A stretch of DNA of 32,368 nt, taken from NCBI GenBank assembly GCA_030041255.1, contig JASHOF010000082.1:1-32368 (forward strand), in the 5' to 3' direction. Shown here piece after piece: positions 1 to 6,735 of this stretch. The position numbers were made by a program, and so were the translations under genes. The notes beneath the pieces were generated by a model. That model saw only the letters and a program-made list of their open reading frames with translations. It made no database searches and was not told the origin of the DNA. Within the stretch, counting starts at the first letter, position 1. The number at the start of each line of letters is the position of its first letter. The stretch is from Acetobacteraceae bacterium. GTDB taxonomy: Bacteria; Pseudomonadota; Alphaproteobacteria; Acetobacterales; Acetobacteraceae.

Positions 1-1152
1 CTCGATTGGAATCAACAGATCGCCGACGAAACCGAGTGCTCGCCATGCAGCAGCGAAACGTGCCAGCAGTTCTGGTTCCACTCCGATCCAACCGATGCTG
101 GTTGCCCGCGGGTAACAGGAGAGCGCATCGACGAGATAGGGCACGACGTGCCGGGGATCGTAGCCGATCTGGTCGTGGCTCTCCGCGACGTAGGCGATTT
201 CGGATGGCGCGCGCATCGCCTCCCCGATACCGGCGCGGAGCGAACGGAGATATCGGCCGAGATCGTCGCCGAGGCGGATCTCCTCGACTGTTTCGCCGGC
301 CAGGCCCCAGGCTTCGCGCTGTTCGGGAATCGTCGCTTCGCTCACGCCGTCGATCCAGCGCCCCGTATCGTCCTGCACCCGGTCGTGACGGTGCGCCGGG
401 GTGACCTGACGAGTGTGATCGCAGTGATAGCCGAAGAAGCGATCAGCGAGCGAGCGCGGCGGGCCATGCAGAAAGCCGAGGCGGCGGGCGAGATTCGAGT
501 CCACGTGCCAACCGAGCAACATCCGCTCGTCGAAGCCGTCGATCCGGAAGAGATCGGCCCGTGGAGCGAGCTGAAAATCGCCCGGCGCGTCGAACAGGAC
601 GGCGTCCGAACCGAGCACGATCTCGTTCAGGTGGAGGTCCCACCCCCAGCGCCCGATCTCGCGGATGGTGCCCACGGGATCGATTCGATCGAGGCTCTCC
701 CACAGCGTTTCCGGTATCTCGAAACGGGGGATGTGGTACAGAGCATCTTCCAGCCTGGCGGCGACGTCGCTCAGCGACAAATTTGTGCGCGGCACGAAGA
801 TCATGTCGGTGTTGCTTGACAGGATCCAGCGATTGGCCGGATTCGAGCGCCTGAGTGCGACATTGCGTGCCACCGGCTCGATCGCCTGGAGGTGCGTGCG
901 GTCACGGAATCGCGCGTGCTGTGCCGGCCGCACGCGAAAGATGCGCAAGAGCTTGCGCGCTCTCAGGGTCAGCGTGTCGCGGATCGCCTCGGGGAAGGTC
1001 GGATAATCGTCGGGCGTATTGTAATCGACGAACAGGATCTCGTCGCCTTCGGCTCCGAGCACCTCGGCCATGCAGTTCAGGCTCAAGGCAGCACGCTTGT
1101 GCAGGTTGTAGCCGTAGCTGTCGTTGCGGCCATAGAGGATCATCGACAGCAT
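1..1152 (-). CDS. Glycosyltransferase-like protein (GT-A/family 2 type), 3'-truncated by window edge
   Basis: An uninterrupted minus-strand frame of 384 codons runs from ATG at 1152 to the left edge, so the C-terminus lies outside. A GAGGTG ribosome site sits about 8 nt upstream of this ATG. The N-terminus resembles GT-A fold nucleotide-sugar transferases: a short beta strand with YGRND near residues 7-11, FVDYNTPDDYP at 41-51 where such enzymes bind nucleotide, and a DxD-like NTDM at 114-117 after NPANRW. Role by inference: sugar transfer onto a surface glycan, using a nucleotide-sugar in the cytoplasm. It is divergent from an FkbM methyltransferase gene, which fits a polysaccharide or glycan-decoration locus. 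The plus-strand frames across this region have no family resemblance and are shadows. Acceptor and sugar cannot be told from the sequence. Confidence 0.72.
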   Translation of the reverse strand, partial: MLSMILYGRNDSYGYNLHKRAALSLNCMAEVLGAEGDEILFVDYNTPDDYPTFPEAIRDTLTLRARKLLRIFRVRPAQHARFRDRTHLQAIEPVARNVALRRSNPANRWILSSNTDMIFVPRTNLSLSDVAARLEDALYHIPRFEIPETLWESLDRIDPVGTIREIGRWGWDLHLNEIVLGSDAVLFDAPGDFQLAPRADLFRIDGFDERMLLGWHVDSNLARRLGFLHGPPRSLADRFFGYHCDHTRQVTPAHRHDRVQDDTGRWIDGVSEATIPEQREAWGLAGETVEEIRLGDDLGRYLRSLRAGIGEAMRAPSEIAYVAESHDQIGYDPRHVVPYLVDALSCYPRATSIGWIGVEPELLARFAAAWRALGFVGDLLIPIE

Positions 1153-1583
1153 TGCAGCACCTCGGAGTTGCCACGCTGGCAGCGGGCCTGCCGGTCAGCG
1201 TGGCTTCGCTTACGGCCTGCCTTCCCGTATTCCGACAAAGATTTCCATCCCGAGAGTGGTGAGCCGGGACGGGCGCAGCCGACATACGGGTGACGCCGCA
1301 ACATCGTTCTGCCGGCGGCCGAACCGGGCAGCCGGACACGCGGGGCCTCTAGCATGATGGGTTTTCGGCAAGCAATGGGGAAAGGCGTGCCCGCGAAGGC
1401 AGAGCTTCTTCGAGGGCATGGGATCGGCGCGCAGTTTTCGGGGCAGGATTGCCTCCAGGCAAGGAAAGGACGGCGAGGAACGGACCGCTGGCGAGGCGGA
1501 AACAGGCGCCGGGCTTCGCGGGGTGCGGCTGGTCATCCTTCGACGGCGGGCCGGGGTTCGCCGAACGGCATGCAGGGAGTACC
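1153..1583. other. Divergent intergenic region with a strong hairpin near the glycosyltransferase start
   Basis: This stretch of about 430 bases separates the divergent glycosyltransferase and FkbM genes and must hold both promoters. I see no credible gene: frames here lack a good ribosome site or any family resemblance. The clearest structure is an inverted repeat with arms GCCACGCTG (1170-1178) and CAGCGTGGC (1196-1204), plus an inner GGCAG/CTGCC stem. No convincing -35/-10 pair was found. Confidence 0.5.
1170..1204. repeat. Inverted repeat (9-bp arms) in the leader of the glycosyltransferase gene
   Basis: Arms GCCACGCTG (1170-1178) and CAGCGTGGC (1196-1204) pair perfectly. An inner GGCAG (1178-1182) and CTGCC (1188-1192) can extend the stem past an asymmetric bulge. 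In the minus-strand transcript the hairpin ends a few nucleotides upstream of the ribosome-binding site of the gene starting at 1152. There is no T tract, so a classical terminator is unlikely on either strand. A leader structure or protein-binding dyad is possible. Confidence 0.5.
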
Positions 1584-2840
1584 ATGATCGTGCTTCGTTC
1601 GGAGGGCGCCTTGGAGCTTCTGACAGGTGAAACCGGATTTGCGGAGCTCGTAGCCGGGGGGCTCGACCCAGGATCGAGCTTCCGGCTGGCGGATATCGGA
1701 TGTTCGGGCGGGATCGACGCATCGTTCCGGGCGTTCGGCAGGCGGCTGGCTGCCTGGGCCTTCGACATCGATGCGGCCGAATGCGCGCGGTTGCAGGCCA
1801 TCGAGACGCTGCCAGGGATTCGCTATATTGCTGGCCGGGTCGGGCTGTCCGATGGCCATCCGTTCCTGCTCGCCAGGGGCGGCAGGGGCTGGACGGAGGT
1901 CAATCCCTGGAATCGCCTCAGCGTTGCCGTAACGCAACGCTTCCGCCAGCGCCGGGCCGCTCCCCAGCCCGCACCGGCACCTGCCCCGGCGCCGGGCCTG
2001 ATCGACCTCACCTCGTTTTTCGCAACCGAGGGAGTGACGGATCTCGACTTCCTGAAGATCGATGTGGACGGGGCCGATTTCGCCATCCTGTCCGGGCTCG
2101 ATGGCAAGCTTGCGCCCCTCGGGGTACTGGCCGTCGGGATCGAAGTCAATTTCTACGAAACCGACTCTCCTACGGATCATACGCTGCGCAATATCGATCG
2201 CTTTCTGCGCCGCGAGGGTTACGACCTGTTCGGACTGACCGTGCGGCATTACTCCACCTCGGCATTGCCATCCCGATACGCCTTCGCGGACCTTCCGGCG
2301 CAAGGGCGGTTCGGCCGTCCGCTGCAAGGCGATGCGCTCCATGTCCGCGATGTGTGCGCCCCGGCCAAGGCGGAGACCGCCGCTTCCTTGCCTGCCGCCA
2401 AGCTTGCGAAGGTCGCGGCGATCTTTTCGCTGGCCGGGCTGCCGGATTGCGCGGCAGAGGTGTTGATCGACTTCCGCGATCGCCTGGCACCGGCATTCGA
2501 AGTTGACGCTGCCTTGGATCTGCTCACCGGGATGGCGCGAGAGGAGGGAATGCCGACCCGCTATCGCGATTATTGCGCCGCCTTCGCAGAGGATGCTGCC
2601 TCTTTCTACCAGCGAAGGGACCAACCGCCGGCGCCAGCGCCGGCCGCCGGGCCTCCCCGCGGAGGCGACGATGCCCGCGAGGTGCCGGCCGAGAGTCCTG
2701 CGATCGATGTGCTGCTCAGGGAGAATGCGGAGCTGAGGCGCGATCTTTCCGCGCTGCACGGCTCGCGATCCTGGCGTCTGACGGCGCCGTTGCGCAGAGC
2801 GGCGGATCGCCTCCGCTCGATCATGAAATCGGTCGGGTGA
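1584..2840 (+). CDS. FkbM family methyltransferase with C-terminal extension
   Basis: The product is 418 residues. The start is the ATG at 1584 because AGGGAG lies 5-10 nt upstream; the frame is open further upstream but that part has no family character. Residues 35-45 (LADIGCSGGID) form the SAM-binding motif I, unusually with cysteine in the glycine-rich loop. TDLDFLKIDVDGADFAIL is the FkbM signature around the catalytic/SAM acidic residues. A Pro-Ala linker (about residues 130-140) interrupts the methyltransferase core. After the core comes a region of about 150 residues ending in a short helix and the tail GSRSWRLTAPLRR, a tail I recall from proteins of polysaccharide loci. Family role: SAM-dependent O-methylation, often of sugars. 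Its neighbours support glycan modification. The substrate is unknown. Confidence 0.78.
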   Translation: MIVLRSEGALELLTGETGFAELVAGGLDPGSSFRLADIGCSGGIDASFRAFGRRLAAWAFDIDAAECARLQAIETLPGIRYIAGRVGLSDGHPFLLARGGRGWTEVNPWNRLSVAVTQRFRQRRAAPQPAPAPAPAPGLIDLTSFFATEGVTDLDFLKIDVDGADFAILSGLDGKLAPLGVLAVGIEVNFYETDSPTDHTLRNIDRFLRREGYDLFGLTVRHYSTSALPSRYAFADLPAQGRFGRPLQGDALHVRDVCAPAKAETAASLPAAKLAKVAAIFSLAGLPDCAAEVLIDFRDRLAPAFEVDAALDLLTGMAREEGMPTRYRDYCAAFAEDAASFYQRRDQPPAPAPAAGPPRGGDDAREVPAESPAIDVLLRENAELRRDLSALHGSRSWRLTAPLRRAADRLRSIMKSVG

Positions 2841-3093
2841 TCGAACGGGCTCATGCCCGGATTGACGGCTGGAAGAGACGAACATCCGCCACCGGGCCAC
2901 CAGGTGCCCCCGTGCCGGCGAGATGGCGGGCCCGGCCCTGCTCCGGGCAGCAGCGCAGAAACCCGGCACGGAAAGCCCGGGCAGGGCGGAGGGCGGGGAG
3001 CAAAGCTGGACGCGGTGCCGTGCACGCCCTATCCGTTGCATGTCTCTGCCGGAAGGCAACGGATCCTGGCCACGGGGGAGTCCAGCCCATCGC
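2841..3093. other. Spacer between the two FkbM genes, with a 9-bp inverted repeat
   Basis: This spacer of about 250 bp carries no gene that I can support. The only clear structure is a perfect inverted repeat at 3031-3064, thirty bases upstream of the next start codon. The length and the hairpin suggest the downstream gene may have its own control, instead of simple read-through from the gene ending at 2840. Confidence 0.4.
3031..3064. repeat. Perfect 9-bp inverted repeat upstream of the second FkbM gene
   Basis: Arms ATCCGTTGC (3031-3039) and GCAACGGAT (3056-3064) are exact reverse complements around a 16-nt loop. The dyad lies 30 nt before the ATG at 3094, just upstream of the GGGGGAG ribosome site. 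It could form a leader hairpin or be an operator. It has no T-run, so intrinsic termination is not supported. Confidence 0.45.
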
Positions 3094-4419
3094 ATGAAAT
3101 TCGTTTCCTACGCGCAGAACGACGAGGATATCCTGCTCTGGCGCGCGCTCAAATCGGTGGAGCGCGGCTTCTATATCGACGTTGGCGCTGCCATCATCGA
3201 TGGTCACTCGGTGAGCCGTGCCTTCTACGAACATGGCTGGCGGGGCGTGAATATCGAGCCGGTGCCGGAGCTTTGTGCGGCGGTGCGGGCGGCGCGGCCG
3301 GAAGATGTCACTCTCTCTATCGCACTCAGTGGGACGGATGGTGAGCGGGATTTCTTCATTATTCCTGAGACGGGACTTTCGACGCTCGATCCGGTCATTG
3401 CGGAAGTGCACCGGGCGACTGGATGGACGGTCGCACCCGGGCGCGTGAGGGTACGGACGCTTGGCGAAATCTGCCGCGAGTACGCCAAGGGCCCCATCCA
3501 CTTCCTCAAGATCGACGTGGAAGGGGCGGAAGCGGAGGTTCTCGCGGGCGCGGATTTTTCGGCGTTCCGGCCGTGGATTCTCGTCATCGAGGCAACGTGG
3601 CCCGGCCGGCCGGAAGCCAGTCACGTGGCATGGGAGCCCGGCCTGCTCGGGCAGGGCTATCGCTTCGCCTGGTTCGACGGCCTCAATCGCTTCTACGTGG
3701 CAGCCGAGCAGGAGGCTCTACTGGCGCCGCATTTCCGCACCCCGCCCAATGTCTGGGATGAATTCGAGCGCTTCGACGCCGCGCACACGAGGAACCTTGC
3801 CGCTGCCCACGCCGAATGCCTGCGAATCGAGGGTGTGCTTGCCGGGAAGGAGAAGGAATTCGCGGCCGGGATGGCGGCGGCCTCGGCGGAAGCGTTTGCC
3901 CTGCGGCGCGCCTACTTCTGCGAGCTCGAGATGAAGACGCAGCGGGAGCGGAAGCTCAGAGAAAGCGAAGAGAAGAACAGGAGTATTGCCGAGGAACTGG
4001 GGCACGTGCGGGAGGAAGCGGAGCGGCTCGAGCGGCTCTTCGCCGAGCGGCAGCCCAGCGAGGGACCGCCCGACCTGCACGCCGTCGATTCCGAGACCGC
4101 CTCGACAGCCGCAACCCGGCCGCGCGCGCTCGTCAAAGCGCTGCTGCGCCCGTTCTGGCGGGCGGTGAAGCCTCTCATCCGGCCACTTGCCTGGCGCGCG
4201 CGGAGCTTCCTGACCGGCCCAACCCAAGGGCGGCTGGCCGAACTCTCGAACGTGCAGGCGCGGCTGGCCGAACTCTCGGATCTGCAGCAGCGGCTGGCCG
4301 AGTCCACAAGGCTCCTGGCCGAACAGGCGTCGGCCGGAACCGAGATGGCGGCGCTGGAAGCGGTTTTGCTGACGATTGCGCTGTCGGGTGAAACGCACGC
4401 ACCCGATCGACAGTCCTGA
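3094..4419 (+). CDS. FkbM family methyltransferase with coiled-coil and tandem-repeat C-terminus
   Basis: The product is 441 residues from ATG at 3094, with GGGGGAG upstream at a slightly long spacing. An in-frame ATG at 3040 lacks a ribosome site. The N-terminus KFVSYAQNDEDILLWRAL is the hallmark opening of FkbM proteins. FYIDVGA (27-32) is SAM motif I, NIEPVPEL (53-60) is motif II, and HFLKIDVEGAEAEVL is the FkbM signature. The core ends near residue 230. It is followed by a long charged coiled coil (about 250-340) and a basic proline/tryptophan stretch that could touch the membrane. The end carries three copies of an RLAE-type ten-residue repeat, encoded by a 30-bp DNA repeat. Likely role: SAM-dependent methylation of a surface glycan, with the coiled coil serving oligomerisation or docking. 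It differs from the upstream FkbM gene and is not a recent duplicate. Confidence 0.8.
   Translation: MKFVSYAQNDEDILLWRALKSVERGFYIDVGAAIIDGHSVSRAFYEHGWRGVNIEPVPELCAAVRAARPEDVTLSIALSGTDGERDFFIIPETGLSTLDPVIAEVHRATGWTVAPGRVRVRTLGEICREYAKGPIHFLKIDVEGAEAEVLAGADFSAFRPWILVIEATWPGRPEASHVAWEPGLLGQGYRFAWFDGLNRFYVAAEQEALLAPHFRTPPNVWDEFERFDAAHTRNLAAAHAECLRIEGVLAGKEKEFAAGMAAASAEAFALRRAYFCELEMKTQRERKLRESEEKNRSIAEELGHVREEAERLERLFAERQPSEGPPDLHAVDSETASTAATRPRALVKALLRPFWRAVKPLIRPLAWRARSFLTGPTQGRLAELSNVQARLAELSDLQQRLAESTRLLAEQASAGTEMAALEAVLLTIALSGETHAPDRQS
4231..4320 (+). repeat. Three tandem 30-bp repeats inside the FkbM coding sequence
   Basis: Units begin at 4231, 4261 and 4291, each with CGGCTGGCCGA. The first two are nearly identical and the third diverges after 12 bp. 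They encode RLAELSNVQA, RLAELSDLQQ and RLAESTRLLA, an amphipathic coiled-coil unit. Because the unit is a multiple of three, copy number could change without breaking the frame. Confidence 0.85.
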
Positions 4420-4520
4420 AGCGGGCTCCGACGGGCGCGCTCGCCTGGTCTTACCGTGTCATAAGCGGAGGCAACCGGGGTTCGCGACGAGCATTGCGAT
4501 GCTGGTGGAGGAGGGGAATG
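4420..4520. other. Spacer between FkbM gene and IS91 remnant
   Basis: About 100 bp with no gene. It probably includes one outer end of the collapsed IS91-type element whose transposase stop lies at 4521. The exact end cannot be placed from this sequence alone. Confidence 0.3.
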
Positions 4521-4695
4521 TCACGAGCTGTCGTTCCGGAAGCGGGGCCGGCGGGGCATGAGAGGCGGCCGGATCCCGTTCAGCACCATGATGCCGCCAC
4601 AGCAAGGGCAACGGCCGAGTTCCTGCCGTGAGGCTTCGTTTCTGCCGCCGACAGGCGTCAGCGTGGCGGCGGAAGACGTCCGCCACTTCCAGGCC
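4521..4695 (-). pseudogene. IS91 transposase remnant: N-terminal scrap joined to C-terminal zinc-finger tail
   Basis: From 4692 one frame reads LEVADVFRRHADACRRQ, which matches the opening of IS91-type transposases. A different frame, ending at the stop at 4521, reads GRNEASRQELGRCPCCGG and then MPRRPRFRNDSS, resembling the C-terminal zinc-ribbon tail of the same family. The whole catalytic middle, including the HUH and tyrosine motifs, is missing, and the two scraps are out of frame. This is an internal-deletion remnant with no function expected. Assignment is by recalled family resemblance. Confidence 0.55.
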
Positions 4696-4703
4696 GCCCG
4701 ACA

Positions 4704-5198
4704 AGGGCGAGAGGGGAAGCGCCAGTGCTCTGGCCGGGCAAGGCGTCAGTCGGTCCGCAGGATCCCCAGCCGCGGCGCCGACAGCATGACGGAGCGGCCC
4801 TTCCCTCCCTTGCCTGCCTCCACCCGGATTACCATCCGCTCGCTATCGATATCACCGACCTTGCGGCCCACCGTCTCCGCGCTGAGCACGACCGGCAGCT
4901 TCCGCGGCGCACGGGCATAGGGGACCCGTTCGGGAATCTCGCCGTGCCCAGGCGTGAGGCCATAGAAGAACCGCCATGCGCACACACCCCGGTTCAGCGC
5001 CGGCCAGGAGATCCCGGTCGATACAAGCGGCACCTGGAAGGCTCGTCCATCCTCCAGGCCCCATCGATCCGGCGGGCGACCAAAATAACGACCGAACTTC
5101 GCGCCCGCATGAACGTAGGATCGCTGCCTCGCCGGCGACAGATTGCGAACCGTCATGTCCTCGATCATGCGCCGTCGTAGAGGGCTCAACCCAGCCAT
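4704..5198 (-). pseudogene. Tyrosine recombinase (IS91-associated integrase) pseudogene
   Basis: The start is ATG at 5198 with AGGAGAG 8 nt upstream. The N-terminal core-binding domain is well preserved: MIEDMTVRNLSP, then YVHAGAKFGRYFGRPP, then a proline-rich APRKLPVVLSAE. The frame then jumps straight to VGDIDSERMVIRVEAGKGGKGR, so roughly 40 residues carrying the first catalytic arginine are absent. A TGA at 4746-4748 interrupts where relatives have tryptophan, and the frame continues beyond it with RLARPEHWRFP. The C-terminal HxxR and tyrosine region is replaced by transposase sequence. All catalytic residues are lost. Decay is by in-frame deletion, nonsense mutation and 3' truncation. Confidence 0.7.
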
Positions 5199-5275
5199 CG
5201 GGGGCTCTCCTGTCTTCACGGGTTGGGCTTCGACACCCACCATCCTCTCAGACGGGACGCCTTCCCTCTATCCGA

Positions 5276-5374
5276 TCACTCCAATCCCGCAACAGCGGGT
5301 TCGTTCAATCCCGACATACCGAAGAATCCTCCGGCGATCGACGACATGATGGACGACTTCACCTTCCGAGGCAT
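5276..5374 (-). CDS. Small ORF (32 aa) after lytic transglycosylase fragment, probably 3'-truncated
   Basis: ATG at 5374 is preceded by TGAGGGAG, whose TGA is the stop codon of the upstream transglycosylase fragment. This gives a strong ribosome site and tight coupling. The peptide starts MPRKVKSSIMSSIAGGFFGMSG and ends with a few residues that coincide with the IS91-end hairpin. I read it as the beginning of a host gene whose 3' part was lost to the element. I do not recognise the family. A glycine/serine-rich hydrophobic patch is visible but too short to call a membrane segment. Confidence 0.35.
   Translation of the reverse strand: MPRKVKSSIMSSIAGGFFGMSGLNEPAVAGLE
5286..5299. repeat. Short perfect hairpin, probable end of the IS91-type element
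   Basis: CCCGC (5286-5290) and GCGGG (5295-5299) pair around an aaca loop. GTTC follows directly at 5299-5302 and again at 5303-5306, which reads as GAAC on the other strand. IS91-family ends form small hairpins next to a GAAC-like tetramer, so the position is suggestive. It also marks where the short ORF from 5374 stops looking like host sequence. Confidence 0.4.
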
Positions 5375-5384
5375 CGCGGCTCCC

Positions 5385-5759
5385 TCAGCGTTCCGCGGGA
5401 ACGAACAATCGCCGCGCGGCGGCAACAACCTGAAGCTGGTAGGACTGGTTGAGCCCCGGCGTGTGCGAGTGATAATCGCCGATCGCGCGCATCAGATCGT
5501 GCGTCTCCTCGAGATAGCTGTGCAGGATCGCCGCCGCGGCGGCGATATTGAAGCAGGCATCGCCGAGCAACCTCGTGCGCACCTCGTCCGCCGTCAGGCG
5601 TGTCACCCGCGCCAGGGCCGGGACCCAGAGCGTGTTAACCTGCATCACCCCGAGGTCTTCGGTCCCGTTCGTGTCGTAATGCACGACATTCGGCGCACCG
5701 CCCTCGACCGCCTGGATCGACGGCAGCACCCGCAGCGGCAGTCCATAGAAGGCGACGAC
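5385..5759 (-). pseudogene. Lytic transglycosylase (SLT/GH23) fragment, 5'-truncated
   Basis: The frame reads FYGLPLRVLPSIQAVEGGAP, then NGTEDLGVMQVNTLWV, GDACFNIAAAAAIL and AIGDYHSHTPGLN, ending at 5385. This is the small lytic transglycosylase family (VirB1/soluble-lytic type) that cleaves peptidoglycan to open gaps for secretion or pilus machines. The catalytic glutamate in AVEGG and the GVMQVN motif remain. The first dozen or so residues are gone: at about 5757-5760 the sequence switches to a prepilin peptidase gene lying head to head. The frame stays open upstream to an ATG at 5843, but that part is antisense to the peptidase and not family-like. It is about 70% identical by eye to the intact copy at 6133-6543, so the two are old paralogues. 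Confidence 0.72.
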
Positions 5760-6120
5760 GCTCCATCTCCCCGACGCGCTCACCCTGCCCCTGATCCCGA
5801 TCGGCCTGGTCGCCACCTGGTGGCTGGCGCCGGATGCGCTCACCGCCCACGCCGCGGCCGCTGCCCTCGGCTATCTCGCCCTGCTGGCGCTCGGACTGGC
5901 CTGGCGCGCCCTGCGCGGCATCGAGGGAATTGGCTCCGGCGATGCCAAGCTCATGGCTGCGGGCGGCGCCTGGTCGGGGCCAGCTTTTCTGCCCTGGATC
6001 ATGCTCGCCGCGGCACTCAGGCTTTCAGGAAGGCCGATCGGCCCGCGCACTCCCATTCCCTTCGGCCCGCCGCTCGCGGCCGCCATCTTTGCAGCCTGGC
6101 TCCTGCACGGCTCGGAGTGA
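5758..6120 (+). pseudogene. Prepilin peptidase (type IV leader peptidase, A24) fragment
   Basis: The frame from about 5758 to the TGA at 6120 reads LPDALTLPLIPIGLVATWWL, then GLAWRALRGIEGIGSGDAK, AAGGAWSG, and GPRTPIPFGPPLAAAIF. This matches the C-terminal half of the membrane peptidase that trims type IV pilin-like precursors. The GxGD catalytic aspartate is present. The N-terminal half, with the first catalytic aspartate, is absent, and a stop at 5746 closes the frame. The stretch AAALRLSGRP looks shortened compared with relatives, suggesting a second internal deletion. No start codon or ribosome site exists, so it is a dead fragment. It lies between two transglycosylase copies, which hints at a former pilus or Flp-type locus nearby. 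Confidence 0.68.
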
Positions 6121-6132
6121 TATGCGCTCTCG

Positions 6133-6543
6133 TCATCGCTCGGCGGTGACGAACAACCGCCGTGCCGCGGCCAGCACCTGGAGTTGATAACGCCGGTTCA
6201 GCACCGGCGTATGCGAATGATAATCGCCGATCGCCCGCATCAGATCATGCGTCTCATTGAGATAGACGCGGAGGATGGCGCCCGCCGCGGTGATGTTGAA
6301 GCACGGATCGCCGATCAACCGCGACCAGACGGCAACCGCCGAAAGCCCGCTCGCCCGCGCGATCGGCATCACCCAGAACGTATTCACCTGCATCACGCCG
6401 AGGTCTTCCGTCCCGTTCCGGTTATGATGCACAATGCCCGGCGCACCGCCCTCCACCGCCTGGATGGCCGGCAGCGCACTCGGCGGCAGTGCATAAAGAT
6501 GTGCGACCGCCAGCATGCAGCGAAGAAACGGAACCGGTGCCAT
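6133..6543 (-). CDS. Small lytic transglycosylase domain protein, apparently intact
   Basis: The product is 136 residues from ATG at 6543. The start fits the usual MAPVPF-type opening I recall for this family, although an in-frame ATG exists as far up as 6855. Motifs in order: IQAVEGGAP with probable catalytic Glu31, NGTEDLGVMQVN, GDPCFNITAAGAIL, IGDYHSHTP. These make an SLT/GH23 fold that cleaves the MurNAc-GlcNAc bond. No clear signal peptide is visible; export could depend on a partner secretion machine, as with VirB1-like proteins. The gene is convergent with the prepilin peptidase fragment, 12 nt away. Directly upstream and in frame lies the tail of an unrelated ABC permease, so the original promoter has probably been replaced and expression is uncertain. 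Confidence 0.68.
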   Translation of the reverse strand: MAPVPFLRCMLAVAHLYALPPSALPAIQAVEGGAPGIVHHNRNGTEDLGVMQVNTFWVMPIARASGLSAVAVWSRLIGDPCFNITAAGAILRVYLNETHDLMRAIGDYHSHTPVLNRRYQLQVLAAARRLFVTAER

Positions 6544-6576
6544 GCCCTGCGTGCTCTCTCCGATATCGATCCGCTC

Positions 6577-6735
6577 CTTCACCGCCCCGAGCGTCAGGCC
6601 GCCCACCAGATAGCGCTGCTGCCACGCAAGCAGAAGTGGGGCCGGCGCGGTCGCGACCAGCGTTGCCGCCATCACCTGGTTCCATTCCACCGTGTAGCGT
6701 GCGGCAACGAGCTTCCGGACATTGCCAGGCCCGGC
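6577..6735 (-). pseudogene. C-terminal tail of a carbohydrate ABC transporter permease (MalG/UgpE-like)
   Basis: The minus frame reads RYTVEWNQVMAATLVAT, then LLLAWQQRYLVGGLTLGAVK. This is the last transmembrane helix and characteristic terminal tail of binding-protein-dependent sugar permeases, which normally end in GLTxGAVKG and a stop. Here the stop is lost and the frame runs on for about a dozen codons into the lytic transglycosylase, creating a 240-codon chimera if read from 6855. Nothing before about residue 41 of that chimera looks like a permease, so only some 50 codons survive. No partner sugar transporter genes are present in the window. Confidence 0.6.

Larger units (their letters stand above)
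4521..5299 (-). mobile_element. Collapsed IS91-family element (tyrosine recombinase plus transposase remnants)
   Basis: Reading on the minus strand, an IS91-associated tyrosine recombinase (from 5198) is followed by pieces of an IS91 transposase (to 4521). That is the gene order known for two-gene IS91-type elements of alphaproteobacteria. At least three deletions or joins are visible: inside the recombinase, at the recombinase/transposase boundary and inside the transposase. A hairpin CCCGC-aaca-GCGGG at 5286-5299 abuts GTTC/GAAC tetramers. IS91 elements are known for hairpin ends and GAAC-type targets, so I take this as one end. The other end is unknown. The element cannot be autonomous. 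Confidence 0.62.

Noticed and set aside
148-819. A 223-codon plus-strand frame near the left edge
   Set aside because: The minus strand is open for 384 codons here and reads as a glycosyltransferase; the plus frame is its complement-phase shadow.
1533-3095. A 520-codon minus-strand frame across the first FkbM gene
   Set aside because: It is antisense to the FkbM coding sequence, has no ribosome site or recognisable motif, and its composition fits a shadow frame.
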